From [Clostridium] clostridioforme AGR2157 (GTDB lineage Bacteria; Bacillota; Clostridia; Lachnospirales; Lachnospiraceae): 64,000 nt of DNA. Position 1 is the first letter of the stretch. Each line of letters starts with the position of its first letter. Under the pieces are notes generated by a model, which did not search any database, was not told the origin of the DNA, and saw only the letters and a program-made list of their open reading frames with translations. The position numbers and the translations under genes were made by a program. The stretch lies in NCBI RefSeq assembly GCF_000424325.1, contig NZ_AUJR01000003.1:1-64000 (forward strand). Reading direction: 5' to 3'. This document shows, one piece after another, positions 1-7,811 of this stretch.

Positions 1-195
1 GTCTTCTTCCAGCCTTCGCATCTCCAGATGGACATGCTCTGTAGGTGCCACGCAGGCAATCCGGCCCTTTATACCAGCATAGGGAAGCAAATCCTCCCCG
101 AAAAACTGTGCCGCTGTCTTCATTACCTTGTCCTCCAGCTGGCTGAACCCGCTGGCCCCTGCTGATTCCTGTTCACGCAGGTATTCTTTTCCCAT
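1..195 (-). CDS. Hypothetical protein, 5' part only (runs off the window)
   Basis: Reading leftwards from an ATG at 193-195 there is an open frame to the window edge (65 codons visible). A strong Shine-Dalgarno (AGGAGG) lies about 4 bases upstream of the ATG. The visible N-terminus is rich in charged residues, with MGKEYLREQESAGASG followed by a segment ending HVHLEMRRLEED. No signal peptide or membrane segment is visible. I do not recognise the family with confidence; a nuclease- or transposase-associated Rpn-like family is a possibility only. It is transcribed divergently from the dCMP deaminase gene. Confidence 0.6.
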   Translation of the reverse strand, partial: MGKEYLREQESAGASGFSQLEDKVMKTAAQFFGEDLLPYAGIKGRIACVAPTEHVHLEMRRLEED

Positions 196-521
196 ACAGC
201 CTCCTGTTCCGGCAAGCCATATAAGAACCTATCCCCATTATAGCGTTTTCCGATAAACCAGACAATAGCTCTTTTGCCTTTTGGTAAATTAATGGTGTGA
301 TAAAAATTGGAAATAATAGCCCGATACATATGGGGCAGAATGTTGAGATGAATCTTTCGATTCAGATAATTTCAGATATCGTAAAAGATATAGGATAATG
401 AGCGATAGTTACTTATATTCCACTATCGTCTGGTTGTTATAATATAGCATTTATCCCGGAAAAAGACAAGGTCCAAAATAACGGCCATTCCCAAGGCACG
501 CCCAAGATTTATTCAACTTTA

Positions 522-550
522 TTGATTAAATAAGCCCGGAATGTTATAAT
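522..550 (+). promoter_or_regulatory. Sigma-A type promoter for the dCMP deaminase operon
   Basis: TTGATT at 522-527 and a perfect TATAAT at 545-550 are separated by 17 bases. The start codon is 150 bases downstream. The rest of the 196-700 gap shows no convincing gene. It holds an A+T-rich stretch with a second TATAAT near 436 and a 7-base inverted repeat (CGATAGT/ACTATCG, about 402-428) of unknown role. Confidence 0.65.
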
Positions 551-700
551 CCATTCACAGACAGAGGAAAATATCAGCAACAATCACGCAGCAGTTCCTG
601 AATGTCCAAACAGGAGCCGTATACATCGGATACAGCGGGGGCCGGCTGCGTATGTGCAGAGACAGCCAGGGGCTGCGAAAAGGATAAAGGAGGAAAAAAG

Positions 701-1195
701 ATGACCGGAAAACGTGCGGATTATATAACGTGGGACGAATATTTTATGGGGGTGGCGTTGTTGGCGGGAAGACGTTCCAAGGACCCCAGCACACAGGTGG
801 GCGCCTGTATCGTCAGCCAGGACAATAAGATTCTGTCCATGGGATATAATGGTTTCCCCAAAGGGTGTTCTGACGACGAATTCCCCTGGGGCAAGGAAAA
901 TGAGAAGGAAGACCCCTACAATTCCAAATATTTCTACTCCACACACAGCGAGTTAAATGCTATCCTTAATTACAGAGGGGGAAGTTTGGAGGGAAGCAAG
1001 CTCTACGTGACCCTGTTTCCCTGTAATGAGTGCGCCAAGGCCATAATACAGGCAGGAATCAAGACCATTGTATACAGAGAAGACAAATATGCGGACACGC
1101 CGGCGGTGAAGGCGTCCAAGCGTATGCTGAATGCAGCGGGAGTGCGCTATTACCAGTACCAGTCCACAGGCCATAAAATCGAGCTAGAGGTATAG
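701..1195 (+). CDS. Deoxycytidylate (dCMP) deaminase family protein
   Basis: Encodes 164 residues, the usual size for the family. It carries the zinc-deaminase signature: a His-Ser-Glu motif (STHSELNAI), where the Glu acts as proton shuttle, and a PCNEC motif with two zinc-ligand cysteines. GACIVSQDNKILSMGYNG is the typical N-terminal strand-loop. Known family role: deamination of dCMP to dUMP for thymidylate synthesis; ComEB-type proteins belong here. The start at 701 is preferred over an in-frame start at 602 because AAAGGAGG sits just upstream and homology begins with MTGKRADYITWDEYF. The next gene begins 4 bases after the stop, so the two are probably co-transcribed. Confidence 0.9.
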   Translation: MTGKRADYITWDEYFMGVALLAGRRSKDPSTQVGACIVSQDNKILSMGYNGFPKGCSDDEFPWGKENEKEDPYNSKYFYSTHSELNAILNYRGGSLEGSKLYVTLFPCNECAKAIIQAGIKTIVYREDKYADTPAVKASKRMLNAAGVRYYQYQSTGHKIELEV

Positions 1196-1199
1196 TCTC

Positions 1200-3038
1200 A
1201 TGAAGATACTGCTGACGGCTGTCAACGCGAAATATATACATTCCAATCTGGGAATTTACAGCCTGAAGGCCTACGCGGACCAGGTATTGGGGCTGGGTGA
1301 AGCGGGCGGCAGGAATGCCCGGGAGGAAAACAGGGAAACCGGGACATGCCGGGAGGACCTTGCAGAGCCGTGTATTGAGCTGGCCGAGTATACCATCAAC
1401 CACCAGCTGGACCTGATTCTCCAGGATATATTCAGAAGAGAACCGGATGTGATTGCCTTTTCCTGTTATATCTGGAATATAGAATATATCAGATACCTAA
1501 TCGCGGATTTAGGGAAAATACTGCCGGATGTTCCCATATGGCTGGGAGGACCGGAAGTGTCCTTTGATGCGGCTAACGTACTTCGGGAGCTGCCGGAGGT
1601 AACAGGTATCATAAAGGGGGAGGGAGAGGAAACCTTTGCACGGCTGGCCGGATATTATGTGGATAAGTGGTGCGAAAAAGGAACGGACAGTGGAAAAAGC
1701 CTGCCGGACATACAATCCGGTCTGGAAGATATACCCGGGCTTGCTTTTCGCCTTCCCGATGGTACATTGGCAGATACCGGTGTCCGCCAGGTCATGGATA
1801 TGAGCCGGATACCATTTCCATATAAGCATATGGACATAAAGGATTTGGAGCACCGCATCATTTATTACGAGAGCAGCCGGGGCTGCCCCTTCTCGTGCAG
1901 CTACTGCCTGTCCTCCATTGATAAGAGCGTACGGTTCAGAAGCCTGGAACTGGTCCTTGATGAGCTGGCTTATTTCCTGGCAGCCAGAGTGCCGCAGGTA
2001 AAGTTTGTGGACAGGACCTTTAACTGCAATAAAAAACATGCCATGGCTATATGGCAGTTTATTCAAAGTCAGGATAACGGAGTCACCAATTTTCACTTTG
2101 AGATAGCCGCAGACTTGCTGGACCAGGAGCAGATGGAGCTTTTGAGCCTGATGCGTCCCGGACTGGTACAACTGGAGATTGGCGTCCAGTCCACTAATCC
2201 GGACACGCTTAAGGCCATACGCCGCAAGACAGATATAGACGAGATACGCCGTATTACCGGCACAATCAATAAAGGGCATAACGTTCACCAGCATCTGGAC
2301 CTGATCGCAGGCCTGCCCAATGAGAATCTGGAATGTTTCCGCCGTTCATTCAACCAGGTGTATTCCATGGAGCCGGAGCAGCTCCAGCTGGGCTTCCTGA
2401 AAGTGCTTAAGGGTTCTTATATGGAAGAAATGGCGCCGTCCTATGGTCTGTGTTATTCTTCCAGGCCGCCCTATGAGGTCCTGTCCACCCGGTGGCTTTC
2501 CTACAGAGACATCCTGGAACTAAAGGGTGTGGAAGATATGGTGGAGGTGTATTATAACAGCAGGCAGTTTGTCCATACCCTGGCCGAGCTTGCGGGAGAA
2601 TACGGTTCGCCTTATGAAATGTTTCTGGATATGGCTGCATATTACCGGGAAAACCATCTCTCCGGCATCAGCCACAGCCGGATAGCCAGATATGAGATAC
2701 TGTACAGCATCATAGCCAGACATGGGGCTGCGGGGATGGATGCTTCTGTCATGGAAAGGTTCAGGGACCTTCTCATGTATGATTTATATCTCAGGGAAAA
2801 TGTAAAAAGCCGTCCCTCCTTTGCCCGCGACCAAAGCCCCTATAAACAGGCTGTCCGGCAGTTTTTTCAAAGGGAGGAGGAATGCCCCCTGTACCTTGCG
2901 AATTATGAAGGGTATGATTCCAGGCAGATGAGTAAGATGGCCCACATTGAGGCCATGGGAGACGGAACCCTGGTGCTGTTTGATTACAGGCACAGGGACC
3001 CGCTGACGTATAATGCAAGGGCATTCAGAATCAGGTGA
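1200..3038 (+). CDS. B12-binding-domain radical SAM protein (DUF4080 type)
   Basis: 612 residues. The N-terminal part (about 1-190) looks like a cobalamin-binding Rossmann domain, beginning MKILLTAVNAKYIHSNLGIY with WLGGPEVSFDA and GEGEETF further on. The radical SAM core follows, with the CxxxCxxC cluster motif in ESSRGCPFSCSYCLSS (about residues 225-240). The C-terminal 200 residues match the DUF4080 region in my recollection. The substrate is unknown; members are placed with B12-dependent methyl or rearrangement chemistry only by homology. An arginine-, glutamate- and glycine-rich insert lies near residues 36-55 (GEAGGRNAREENRETG), absent from the compact form of the fold. It probably shares a transcript with the dCMP deaminase gene. 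Confidence 0.88.
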   Translation: MKILLTAVNAKYIHSNLGIYSLKAYADQVLGLGEAGGRNAREENRETGTCREDLAEPCIELAEYTINHQLDLILQDIFRREPDVIAFSCYIWNIEYIRYLIADLGKILPDVPIWLGGPEVSFDAANVLRELPEVTGIIKGEGEETFARLAGYYVDKWCEKGTDSGKSLPDIQSGLEDIPGLAFRLPDGTLADTGVRQVMDMSRIPFPYKHMDIKDLEHRIIYYESSRGCPFSCSYCLSSIDKSVRFRSLELVLDELAYFLAARVPQVKFVDRTFNCNKKHAMAIWQFIQSQDNGVTNFHFEIAADLLDQEQMELLSLMRPGLVQLEIGVQSTNPDTLKAIRRKTDIDEIRRITGTINKGHNVHQHLDLIAGLPNENLECFRRSFNQVYSMEPEQLQLGFLKVLKGSYMEEMAPSYGLCYSSRPPYEVLSTRWLSYRDILELKGVEDMVEVYYNSRQFVHTLAELAGEYGSPYEMFLDMAAYYRENHLSGISHSRIARYEILYSIIARHGAAGMDASVMERFRDLLMYDLYLRENVKSRPSFARDQSPYKQAVRQFFQREEECPLYLANYEGYDSRQMSKMAHIEAMGDGTLVLFDYRHRDPLTYNARAFRIR

Positions 3039-3094
3039 TGGACCTTGCAATGTTGTAAATGCAACGAAAATGTTGCCATGAAAGGATTGGATAT

Positions 3095-3898
3095 ATGTTA
3101 CAGAAGACCATTTTAAATCAACCTGAGACTGGCAGAAAATCTGACAGAGAGATAAAATCTGACAGAGGGATAAAATCTAACAGAGGGACAAAAGCTGACA
3201 GGGGGACAACAGCTGGCGGCGGCACAAAAACTCAGAGAAAGCCGAAAGCCGTCAGGGAGACAAAAGAAGAACTCACCGCCCGTATTGACCGTATCCTGAC
3301 TGCATTGGACAGGGAATACGGTACGCAGTACCGCTGTTATCTGAATTACGAGACTCCCTGGCAGCTGCTGATTGCGGTCATCATGAGCGCCCAGTGCACG
3401 GATGCCAGGGTGAATATTGTGACAGCTGATTTGTTTCGGAAGTACGATTCACTGGAAAAGTTTGCCATGGCGGATTTAAAGGAATTGGAGCAGGATATCC
3501 ATTCCATTGGGTTTTATCACATGAAAGCTAAGAATATCATTGCCTGCTGCCGGGACCTGGTGGAACGGTTCGGGGGAGAGGTGCCAAGAACCATAGAGGA
3601 GCTGACCTCCCTTGCCGGCGTGGGACGTAAGACAGCCAATGTCATACGTGGAAACATATACAATGAGCCCAGTATCGTGGTGGATACCCATGTAAAGCGT
3701 ATTTCCAGGAAGCTGGGCCTTACAAAAGAGGAGGAGCCGGAGAAGATAGAGTATGATCTGATGAAGGTGCTGTCAAAGGACCACTGGATTCTGTGGAACA
3801 TACATATCATTACCCTGGGGCGTACCATTTGCATTGCGAGGCGCCCTAAATGCTGTGAATGCTTTCTGCGGGAGGAATGTCCGGGCAGAGAGGAGTAA
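3095..3898 (+). CDS. nth: Endonuclease III, DNA glycosylase/AP lyase
   Basis: Base-excision repair enzyme that removes oxidised pyrimidines and nicks abasic sites. It has the helix-hairpin-helix LAGVGRKTANVI, whose Lys is the catalytic nucleophile, the VDTHVKRIS segment with the catalytic Asp, and a C-terminal C-x6-C-x2-C-x5-C [4Fe-4S] motif (CIARRPKCCECFLREEC). The catalytic body of about 210 residues is preceded by an unusual basic extension of about 55 residues built from hexapeptide repeats (DREIKS, DRGIKS, NRGTKA, DRGTTA and so on). I chose ATG 3095, which has AAAGGA 8-9 bases upstream, over the in-frame ATG at 3059, which has no Shine-Dalgarno. True translation could also begin after the repeats, but no strong start is visible there. 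Confidence 0.92.
   Translation: MLQKTILNQPETGRKSDREIKSDRGIKSNRGTKADRGTTAGGGTKTQRKPKAVRETKEELTARIDRILTALDREYGTQYRCYLNYETPWQLLIAVIMSAQCTDARVNIVTADLFRKYDSLEKFAMADLKELEQDIHSIGFYHMKAKNIIACCRDLVERFGGEVPRTIEELTSLAGVGRKTANVIRGNIYNEPSIVVDTHVKRISRKLGLTKEEEPEKIEYDLMKVLSKDHWILWNIHIITLGRTICIARRPKCCECFLREECPGREE
3143..3268 (+). repeat. 18-bp tandem repeat inside nth (about 7 units)
   Basis: Consecutive 18-base units begin at 3143, 3161, 3179, 3197, 3215, 3233 and 3251. The first two differ at one base; the later ones diverge progressively. Each unit keeps frame and encodes a hexapeptide of the type D-R-G-x-K-S/A. Confidence 0.85.
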
Positions 3899-4166
3899 GA
3901 TTTTTTGAATCCTTTCTCTTTGCCAGGCGGTTCTTTCCTCCGCCAGACGGTCTTTCCAACCGCCGCCCAGTCTTGCCCACTGCCCGCCTTACCTCCGGCT
4001 CTGGAACTCAGAGGGGGAGAACCCTTAGCTGATTTCTTTATATTCTATTATTTCCAGTTCCATTTCCTCCATAAGTGTAGTAGAATGGGTCATAAATATG
4101 AGAATTGTTTTAAAATACGGCTTCATGTGGTTTGCGGTGTTTATTTATTATTGGAAAGAGGAAGAT

Positions 4167-4904
4167 ATGACGAATTCATACATAGCCCTGGACCTGGAGA
4201 CTACGGGATTGGAGGCCAGGCTGGAAAAGATTACGGAGATTGCTGCCTTGAGGGTGGTGGACGGCCGGGTGGAGGAGAGGTTTGTCACTCTGGTGAATCC
4301 TATGCGGCAGCTGGGAGAGCGGATTAGGGCGCTTACGGGGATTACGGATGATATGGTGAAGGATGCCCCTGTGATTGAGGATATTATTGGGGATGTGGTC
4401 CGGTTCTGCGGAAATCTGCCTTTGCTGGGGCATAATATATTGTTCGATTACGCTTTCCTGAAACGGGCGGCAGTGAACAGCGGGCTGGATTTTGAACGGG
4501 AGGGGATTGATACTCTTGGCATCTGCCGGCTGTTCATGCCTGCGGATGTGAAACGGAATCTGACCTGCGCCTGCTCTTTTTATGAGGTTACTCAGTCCAC
4601 GGCCCACCGGGCACAGGCGGATGCGGAGGCGGCCCATGGGCTGTATCAGGTGATGATGGCCCGCCATGGGAAGGAGCATCCGGAGGCTTTTGCGGCGAAA
4701 CCCTTGATTTATAAGGCAAAAAGAGAACAGCCTGCCACAAAAAGGCAAAAAGAATACTTGCACGATTTGTTAAAATGTCATAGAATAGACGTAGCTGTGC
4801 AGATAGATGCCATGAGCCGCAGTGAGGTGTCGCGGATGATTGACAATATTATCTCCCAGTACGGACGGATGACCAGCAGAATATCCGGGGAACAGAAAGA
4901 CTAA
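4167..4904 (+). CDS. DEDDh 3'-5' exonuclease (DnaQ/PolC epsilon-like)
   Basis: 245 residues. Exo I is ALDLETTGLE (first Asp and Glu), Exo II is LLGHNILFDYAFLK, and Exo III is the late HRAQADAEAA, which supplies the His and the final Asp; all four acidic residues and the His are present. The catalytic domain covers about residues 1-175. A C-terminal tail of about 70 residues (KRQKEYLHDLLKCHRI onward) is basic and helical and may bind DNA. Stand-alone exonucleases of this type act in proofreading or repair. The start at 4167 (GAGGAAG upstream) puts the first strand at residue 5; the in-frame ATG at 4098 would add a hydrophobic stretch foreign to the family. Confidence 0.85.
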   Translation: MTNSYIALDLETTGLEARLEKITEIAALRVVDGRVEERFVTLVNPMRQLGERIRALTGITDDMVKDAPVIEDIIGDVVRFCGNLPLLGHNILFDYAFLKRAAVNSGLDFEREGIDTLGICRLFMPADVKRNLTCACSFYEVTQSTAHRAQADAEAAHGLYQVMMARHGKEHPEAFAAKPLIYKAKREQPATKRQKEYLHDLLKCHRIDVAVQIDAMSRSEVSRMIDNIISQYGRMTSRISGEQKD

Positions 4905-4947
4905 AGAAGAGATTCTGAGGCATATTATTAAAAGAGGTGAATGTTCA

Positions 4948-5058
4948 ATGCTTAATATGAGAGATCCAAAGACCAAGAAGATCATTTCCACCATCATTGT
5001 TGTTGTATTAGTGTTGGCTATGATTGTTCCTATGGCCTTAAGCGCACTTATGTATTAA
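4948..5058 (+). CDS. Small single-span membrane protein (36 aa)
   Basis: A short frame with a good Shine-Dalgarno (AAAGAGGTGA). It starts MLNMRDPKTKK, a basic cytoplasmic head, followed by a hydrophobic run of about 20 residues (IISTIIVVVLVLAMIVPM) and the end LSALMY. Topology would be N-in with a very short outside tail. It lies 43 bases after the exonuclease and 29 bases before the VanW gene, in the same direction, so co-transcription is likely. Size and layout recall small stress-linked membrane peptides of Firmicutes (Prli42 type), but the sequence does not match anything I can name. Confidence 0.65.
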   Translation: MLNMRDPKTKKIISTIIVVVLVLAMIVPMALSALMY

Positions 5059-5087
5059 TTGCATTACAGTTTGGAAGAGGAGAATTT

Positions 5088-6671
5088 ATGAGGAATCGTA
5101 TAGGAAATGCCGGACTGACAGCGGCCATCAGTATGGCGCTGCTTGCGGCATTTCCAGTGATTGCCTGGGCGGCGCCTGTGCTGCCGGCCGGGATAACCGC
5201 AGGCAGCCAGAGCCTGGCCGGAATGACGGCTGAGGAGGCGAAGGCAGCGGTCCAGAAATATGTGGACGGCCTGGCGGCCCAGTCAGTGACCCTTAGCGTG
5301 GATGGACAGGACGTGGCCACCACGGCGGGGGAGCTGGGCTTTCACTGGATTAACACAGACGCAATTGATGAGGCGGCCGGCCAGTATGCCGGCGGCAGCC
5401 TGATTAAACAGTACATGATTGAAAAAGATCTGGCGGCAGCGCCTGTGGATGTTGAACTGGAGACAGAAGTGGATTCCGCGAAGGTGAAGGCCTTTGTGGA
5501 TACACAGTGCCAGGGAATCACGGCGGAGCCCCAGAATGCATCTATAACCAGAGAAAATGGACAGTTTGTCATTACGGACTCTGTGCCCGGACGCGTGGTT
5601 GACGTGGCGGGAACGGAGGCAGCCCTTAACGAGGCACTGGAAGCCGGACTGGACCAGCCCATAGAGGTAACGGCCCAGGTAACAGAAGAACAGCCGGCCA
5701 TTACCAGTGAAGCCCTGGCCACCATACAGGATGTGCTGGGCACATATACAACTGATTTCAGCAGCAGCGGCGCAGCCCGCTCCACCAACCTGGCAGTAGG
5801 CGCGGCTAAGATTAACGGCCATGTGCTCATGCCGGGGGATGTCCTGTCAGGCTATGAATGCCTGCAGCCTTTTACCACAGCCAACGGGTATAAGACAGCG
5901 GCGGCTTATGAGAATGGCCAGGTTGTGGACAGCATCGGCGGAGGCGTGTGCCAGCTGGCTACCACTCTGTATAACGCTTCCCTGGAGGCGGAGGTGGAGA
6001 TTGTCCAGAGACAGAACCACTCCATGATTGTCACCTATGTGAAACCATCCAGGGACGCGGCCATTGCAGGCACTTATAAGGATATTAAGATAAAGAACAA
6101 TTACAGTACCCCTATTTATGTGGAAGGGTATACCTCCGGCAGGAAGCTTACTTTTACCATATACGGCAAGGAGACCAGACCGGCTAACCGCAAGGTGGAA
6201 TACGTGTCTGAGACCCTGGGAAGCACCAGTCCGGGCGAGCCCCAGCTCATTGTAGACAACACCCTGGCTCCGGGAGCAAGGGTCAAGGTGCAGTCCTCCC
6301 ATACAGGACTCAAATCCAGATTATGGAAGGTAGTGACGGTGGACGGTGTGGAGCAGGAGAGAACCCTGCTTAACAAGGACACCTACAATGCATCCAAGGC
6401 CATTTACCGGGTAGGACCTGATCTGCCGGTGGCATTGCCGGTGGTGCCGGATGTGACGGCGCCTGTGGATACAGCTCCGGCAGAGACAGCGCCGGTAACC
6501 GGCGTGGAGGGAGGCCCGGGCGTGACGCAGCCGGCTCCTGAGCCGTCTCCGGCTCCAGAGGCGAATCCGGCTCCGGCAGCAAACCCGGCTCCGGCAGCGA
6601 ATCCGGCACCCGCAGCAAACCCGGCTCCGGCCGGGGGAGGTCCCACGGTCACCCCGGCGGAGGGACCATAA
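5088..6671 (+). CDS. VanW family cell-envelope protein with YoaR-like domain
   Basis: 527 residues. It has a signal peptide (MRNRIGNAGLTAAISMALLA up to a WAAP cleavage zone), then one or two putative peptidoglycan-binding domains of the PG_binding_4/YoaR type (about 40-210). The VanW domain (about 225-400) contains GDVLSGYECLQPFTTANGY, GGGVCQLATTLYNASLEA and RQNHSMIVTYVKPSRDAAI. A G5-like region follows, and the protein ends in a Pro/Ala-rich tail with NPAPAA repeats that probably spans the wall. VanW proteins occur in some vancomycin-resistance clusters, but no resistance genes are present here and the molecular role is unknown. The stop codon overlaps the start of the next gene by one base. 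Confidence 0.88.
   Translation: MRNRIGNAGLTAAISMALLAAFPVIAWAAPVLPAGITAGSQSLAGMTAEEAKAAVQKYVDGLAAQSVTLSVDGQDVATTAGELGFHWINTDAIDEAAGQYAGGSLIKQYMIEKDLAAAPVDVELETEVDSAKVKAFVDTQCQGITAEPQNASITRENGQFVITDSVPGRVVDVAGTEAALNEALEAGLDQPIEVTAQVTEEQPAITSEALATIQDVLGTYTTDFSSSGAARSTNLAVGAAKINGHVLMPGDVLSGYECLQPFTTANGYKTAAAYENGQVVDSIGGGVCQLATTLYNASLEAEVEIVQRQNHSMIVTYVKPSRDAAIAGTYKDIKIKNNYSTPIYVEGYTSGRKLTFTIYGKETRPANRKVEYVSETLGSTSPGEPQLIVDNTLAPGARVKVQSSHTGLKSRLWKVVTVDGVEQERTLLNKDTYNASKAIYRVGPDLPVALPVVPDVTAPVDTAPAETAPVTGVEGGPGVTQPAPEPSPAPEANPAPAANPAPAANPAPAANPAPAGGGPTVTPAEGP
6564..6635 (+). repeat. 18-bp tandem repeat encoding NPAPAA in the VanW protein tail
   Basis: Four consecutive 18-base units start at 6564, 6582, 6600 and 6618 and encode Asn-Pro-Ala-Pro-Ala-Ala/Gly. 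Such Pro/Ala tails are typical of wall-spanning segments; copy number may vary between strains. Confidence 0.8.
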
Positions 6672-7264
6672 TGCGGACGGCCGGACAGGGACCAGGCGGA
6701 TTTGAGAAGCGCGACGGCTTCATGAGGCCGGGTCAGGATTTGGTGATGGCAGGTTATGCCGGATTTGCGGGGACTGTAAAGATAGGAGCTGAAAAGCGGG
6801 ATGTCCTTAAGGAGCGCTTTTCACCTATGTTCTTAAGGTGTCTGGATGAAACGGAGCCATATTCCGTGAAACAATGGATAAAACGTGAACAGAAGGAGGA
6901 GCCCTGCTCCTTCACTGCTTACGAGTATGCAGGAGAGGGCGGCGCTTTAGCTGCCCTTTGGAATTTAACAGGTATATTTAACGCGGGAATTGATGTGGAC
7001 CTCAGGTGTATGCCCATGCGGCAGGTAACGGTAGAGGTGTGCGAGTTATTTGAACTGAATCCCTACCGGCTGTACAGCGGAAACTGCGCCATCCTGGCGT
7101 CAGACAGGGGCGGGCAGCTGGTGAGGAGGCTCAGGGCAGAGGGAATTCCCGCGGGCGTCATCGGAAGTGTGGCGGAGGGAAATGCCAGACAGATACGCCA
7201 TGGACAGGAGGGCGCGGGATTTTTGGAGCGGCCCCAGCCCGACGAACTGACAAAGATGATATGA
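6671..7264 (+). CDS. AIR synthase-related (HypE/PurM C-domain-like) protein
   Basis: 197 residues. The central part (EYAGEGGALAALWNLTGIFNAGI) and the C-terminal part (YSGNCAILASDRGGQLVRRLRAEGIPAGVIG) match the second domain of the PurM/HypE/ThiL fold. The first, ATP-binding domain is largely missing, so this is a half-length, C-terminal-domain protein. In some Lachnospiraceae such proteins are annotated as hydrogenase maturation factor-like, but no hyp genes are nearby and that role is not supported here. The start codon overlaps the VanW stop (TAATG), which implies translational coupling. Confidence 0.6.
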   Translation: MRTAGQGPGGFEKRDGFMRPGQDLVMAGYAGFAGTVKIGAEKRDVLKERFSPMFLRCLDETEPYSVKQWIKREQKEEPCSFTAYEYAGEGGALAALWNLTGIFNAGIDVDLRCMPMRQVTVEVCELFELNPYRLYSGNCAILASDRGGQLVRRLRAEGIPAGVIGSVAEGNARQIRHGQEGAGFLERPQPDELTKMI

Positions 7265-7328
7265 GACAGTTAATAAGCTATGTAAACTAAAAGCTATGTA
7301 AACATGGAAGGATGGAGGATGATATATT

Positions 7329-7811
7329 ATGAGAGAAAAGATACTTGCAGTCATTGAGAAAAACAGCAGAATCGACCTTAAGGACCTGGCCGTACTGCTG
7401 GGAGAGAGCGAAATAGCGGTGGCCAACGAGATAGCGGAGATGGAGAAGGAACACATCATCTGCGGATACCACACACTGATTAACTGGGATAATACCAGCG
7501 AGGAAAAGGTAGTGGCTTTAATCGAGGTAAAGGTGACTCCTCAGAGGGGCATGGGCTTTGACAAGATAGCGGAGCGTATTTACCAGTACAGCGAGGTTGA
7601 GGCCGTGTATCTCATGAGCGGCGCCTATGACTTTACCGTATTCATCGAAGGCAGGACCATGCGCCAAATTGCCCAGTTCGTATCGGACAAGCTGGGTCCG
7701 ATGGAATCCGTACTAAGCACTGCAACCCATTTCGTATTGAAAAAATACAAAGACCACGGCACCATTATCAGTGAGCAGGTGCAGGATGAAAGGATGCTGA
7801 TTACTCCATGA
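7329..7811 (+). CDS. Lrp/AsnC family transcriptional regulator
   Basis: 160 residues. An N-terminal winged-helix (about 1-60; IDLKDLAVLLGESEIAVANEI is the helix-turn-helix region) is followed by an AsnC/RAM ligand-binding domain (about 70-150) with the acidic VEAVYLMSGAYDFTVFIEGR strand. Lrp-type proteins sense amino acids and often control the adjacent gene. Here the stop overlaps the start of the aminotransferase by four bases (ATGA), so the pair is translationally coupled and the aminotransferase substrate or product is a likely effector. Confidence 0.9.
   Translation: MREKILAVIEKNSRIDLKDLAVLLGESEIAVANEIAEMEKEHIICGYHTLINWDNTSEEKVVALIEVKVTPQRGMGFDKIAERIYQYSEVEAVYLMSGAYDFTVFIEGRTMRQIAQFVSDKLGPMESVLSTATHFVLKKYKDHGTIISEQVQDERMLITP

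Noticed and set aside
1509-2294. Long - strand open frame (261 codons) inside the radical SAM gene
   Set aside because: It lies entirely opposite a gene with clear motifs; it has no ribosome-binding site and an unlikely composition (many Cys, His and Gln).
3143-3268. Tandem repeats considered as a CRISPR array
   Set aside because: The units are contiguous, 18 bases, in frame and without spacers; no cas genes are present. The same holds for 10838-10897 and 6564-6635.
3905-4327. Open frame of 140 codons overlapping the exonuclease start
   Set aside because: Its second half is the exonuclease gene in another frame and it has no plausible ribosome-binding site.
5088-6671. VanW protein as evidence of vancomycin resistance
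   Set aside because: No ligase, VanH or VanX genes are near; the VanW domain is widespread in Clostridia without resistance.
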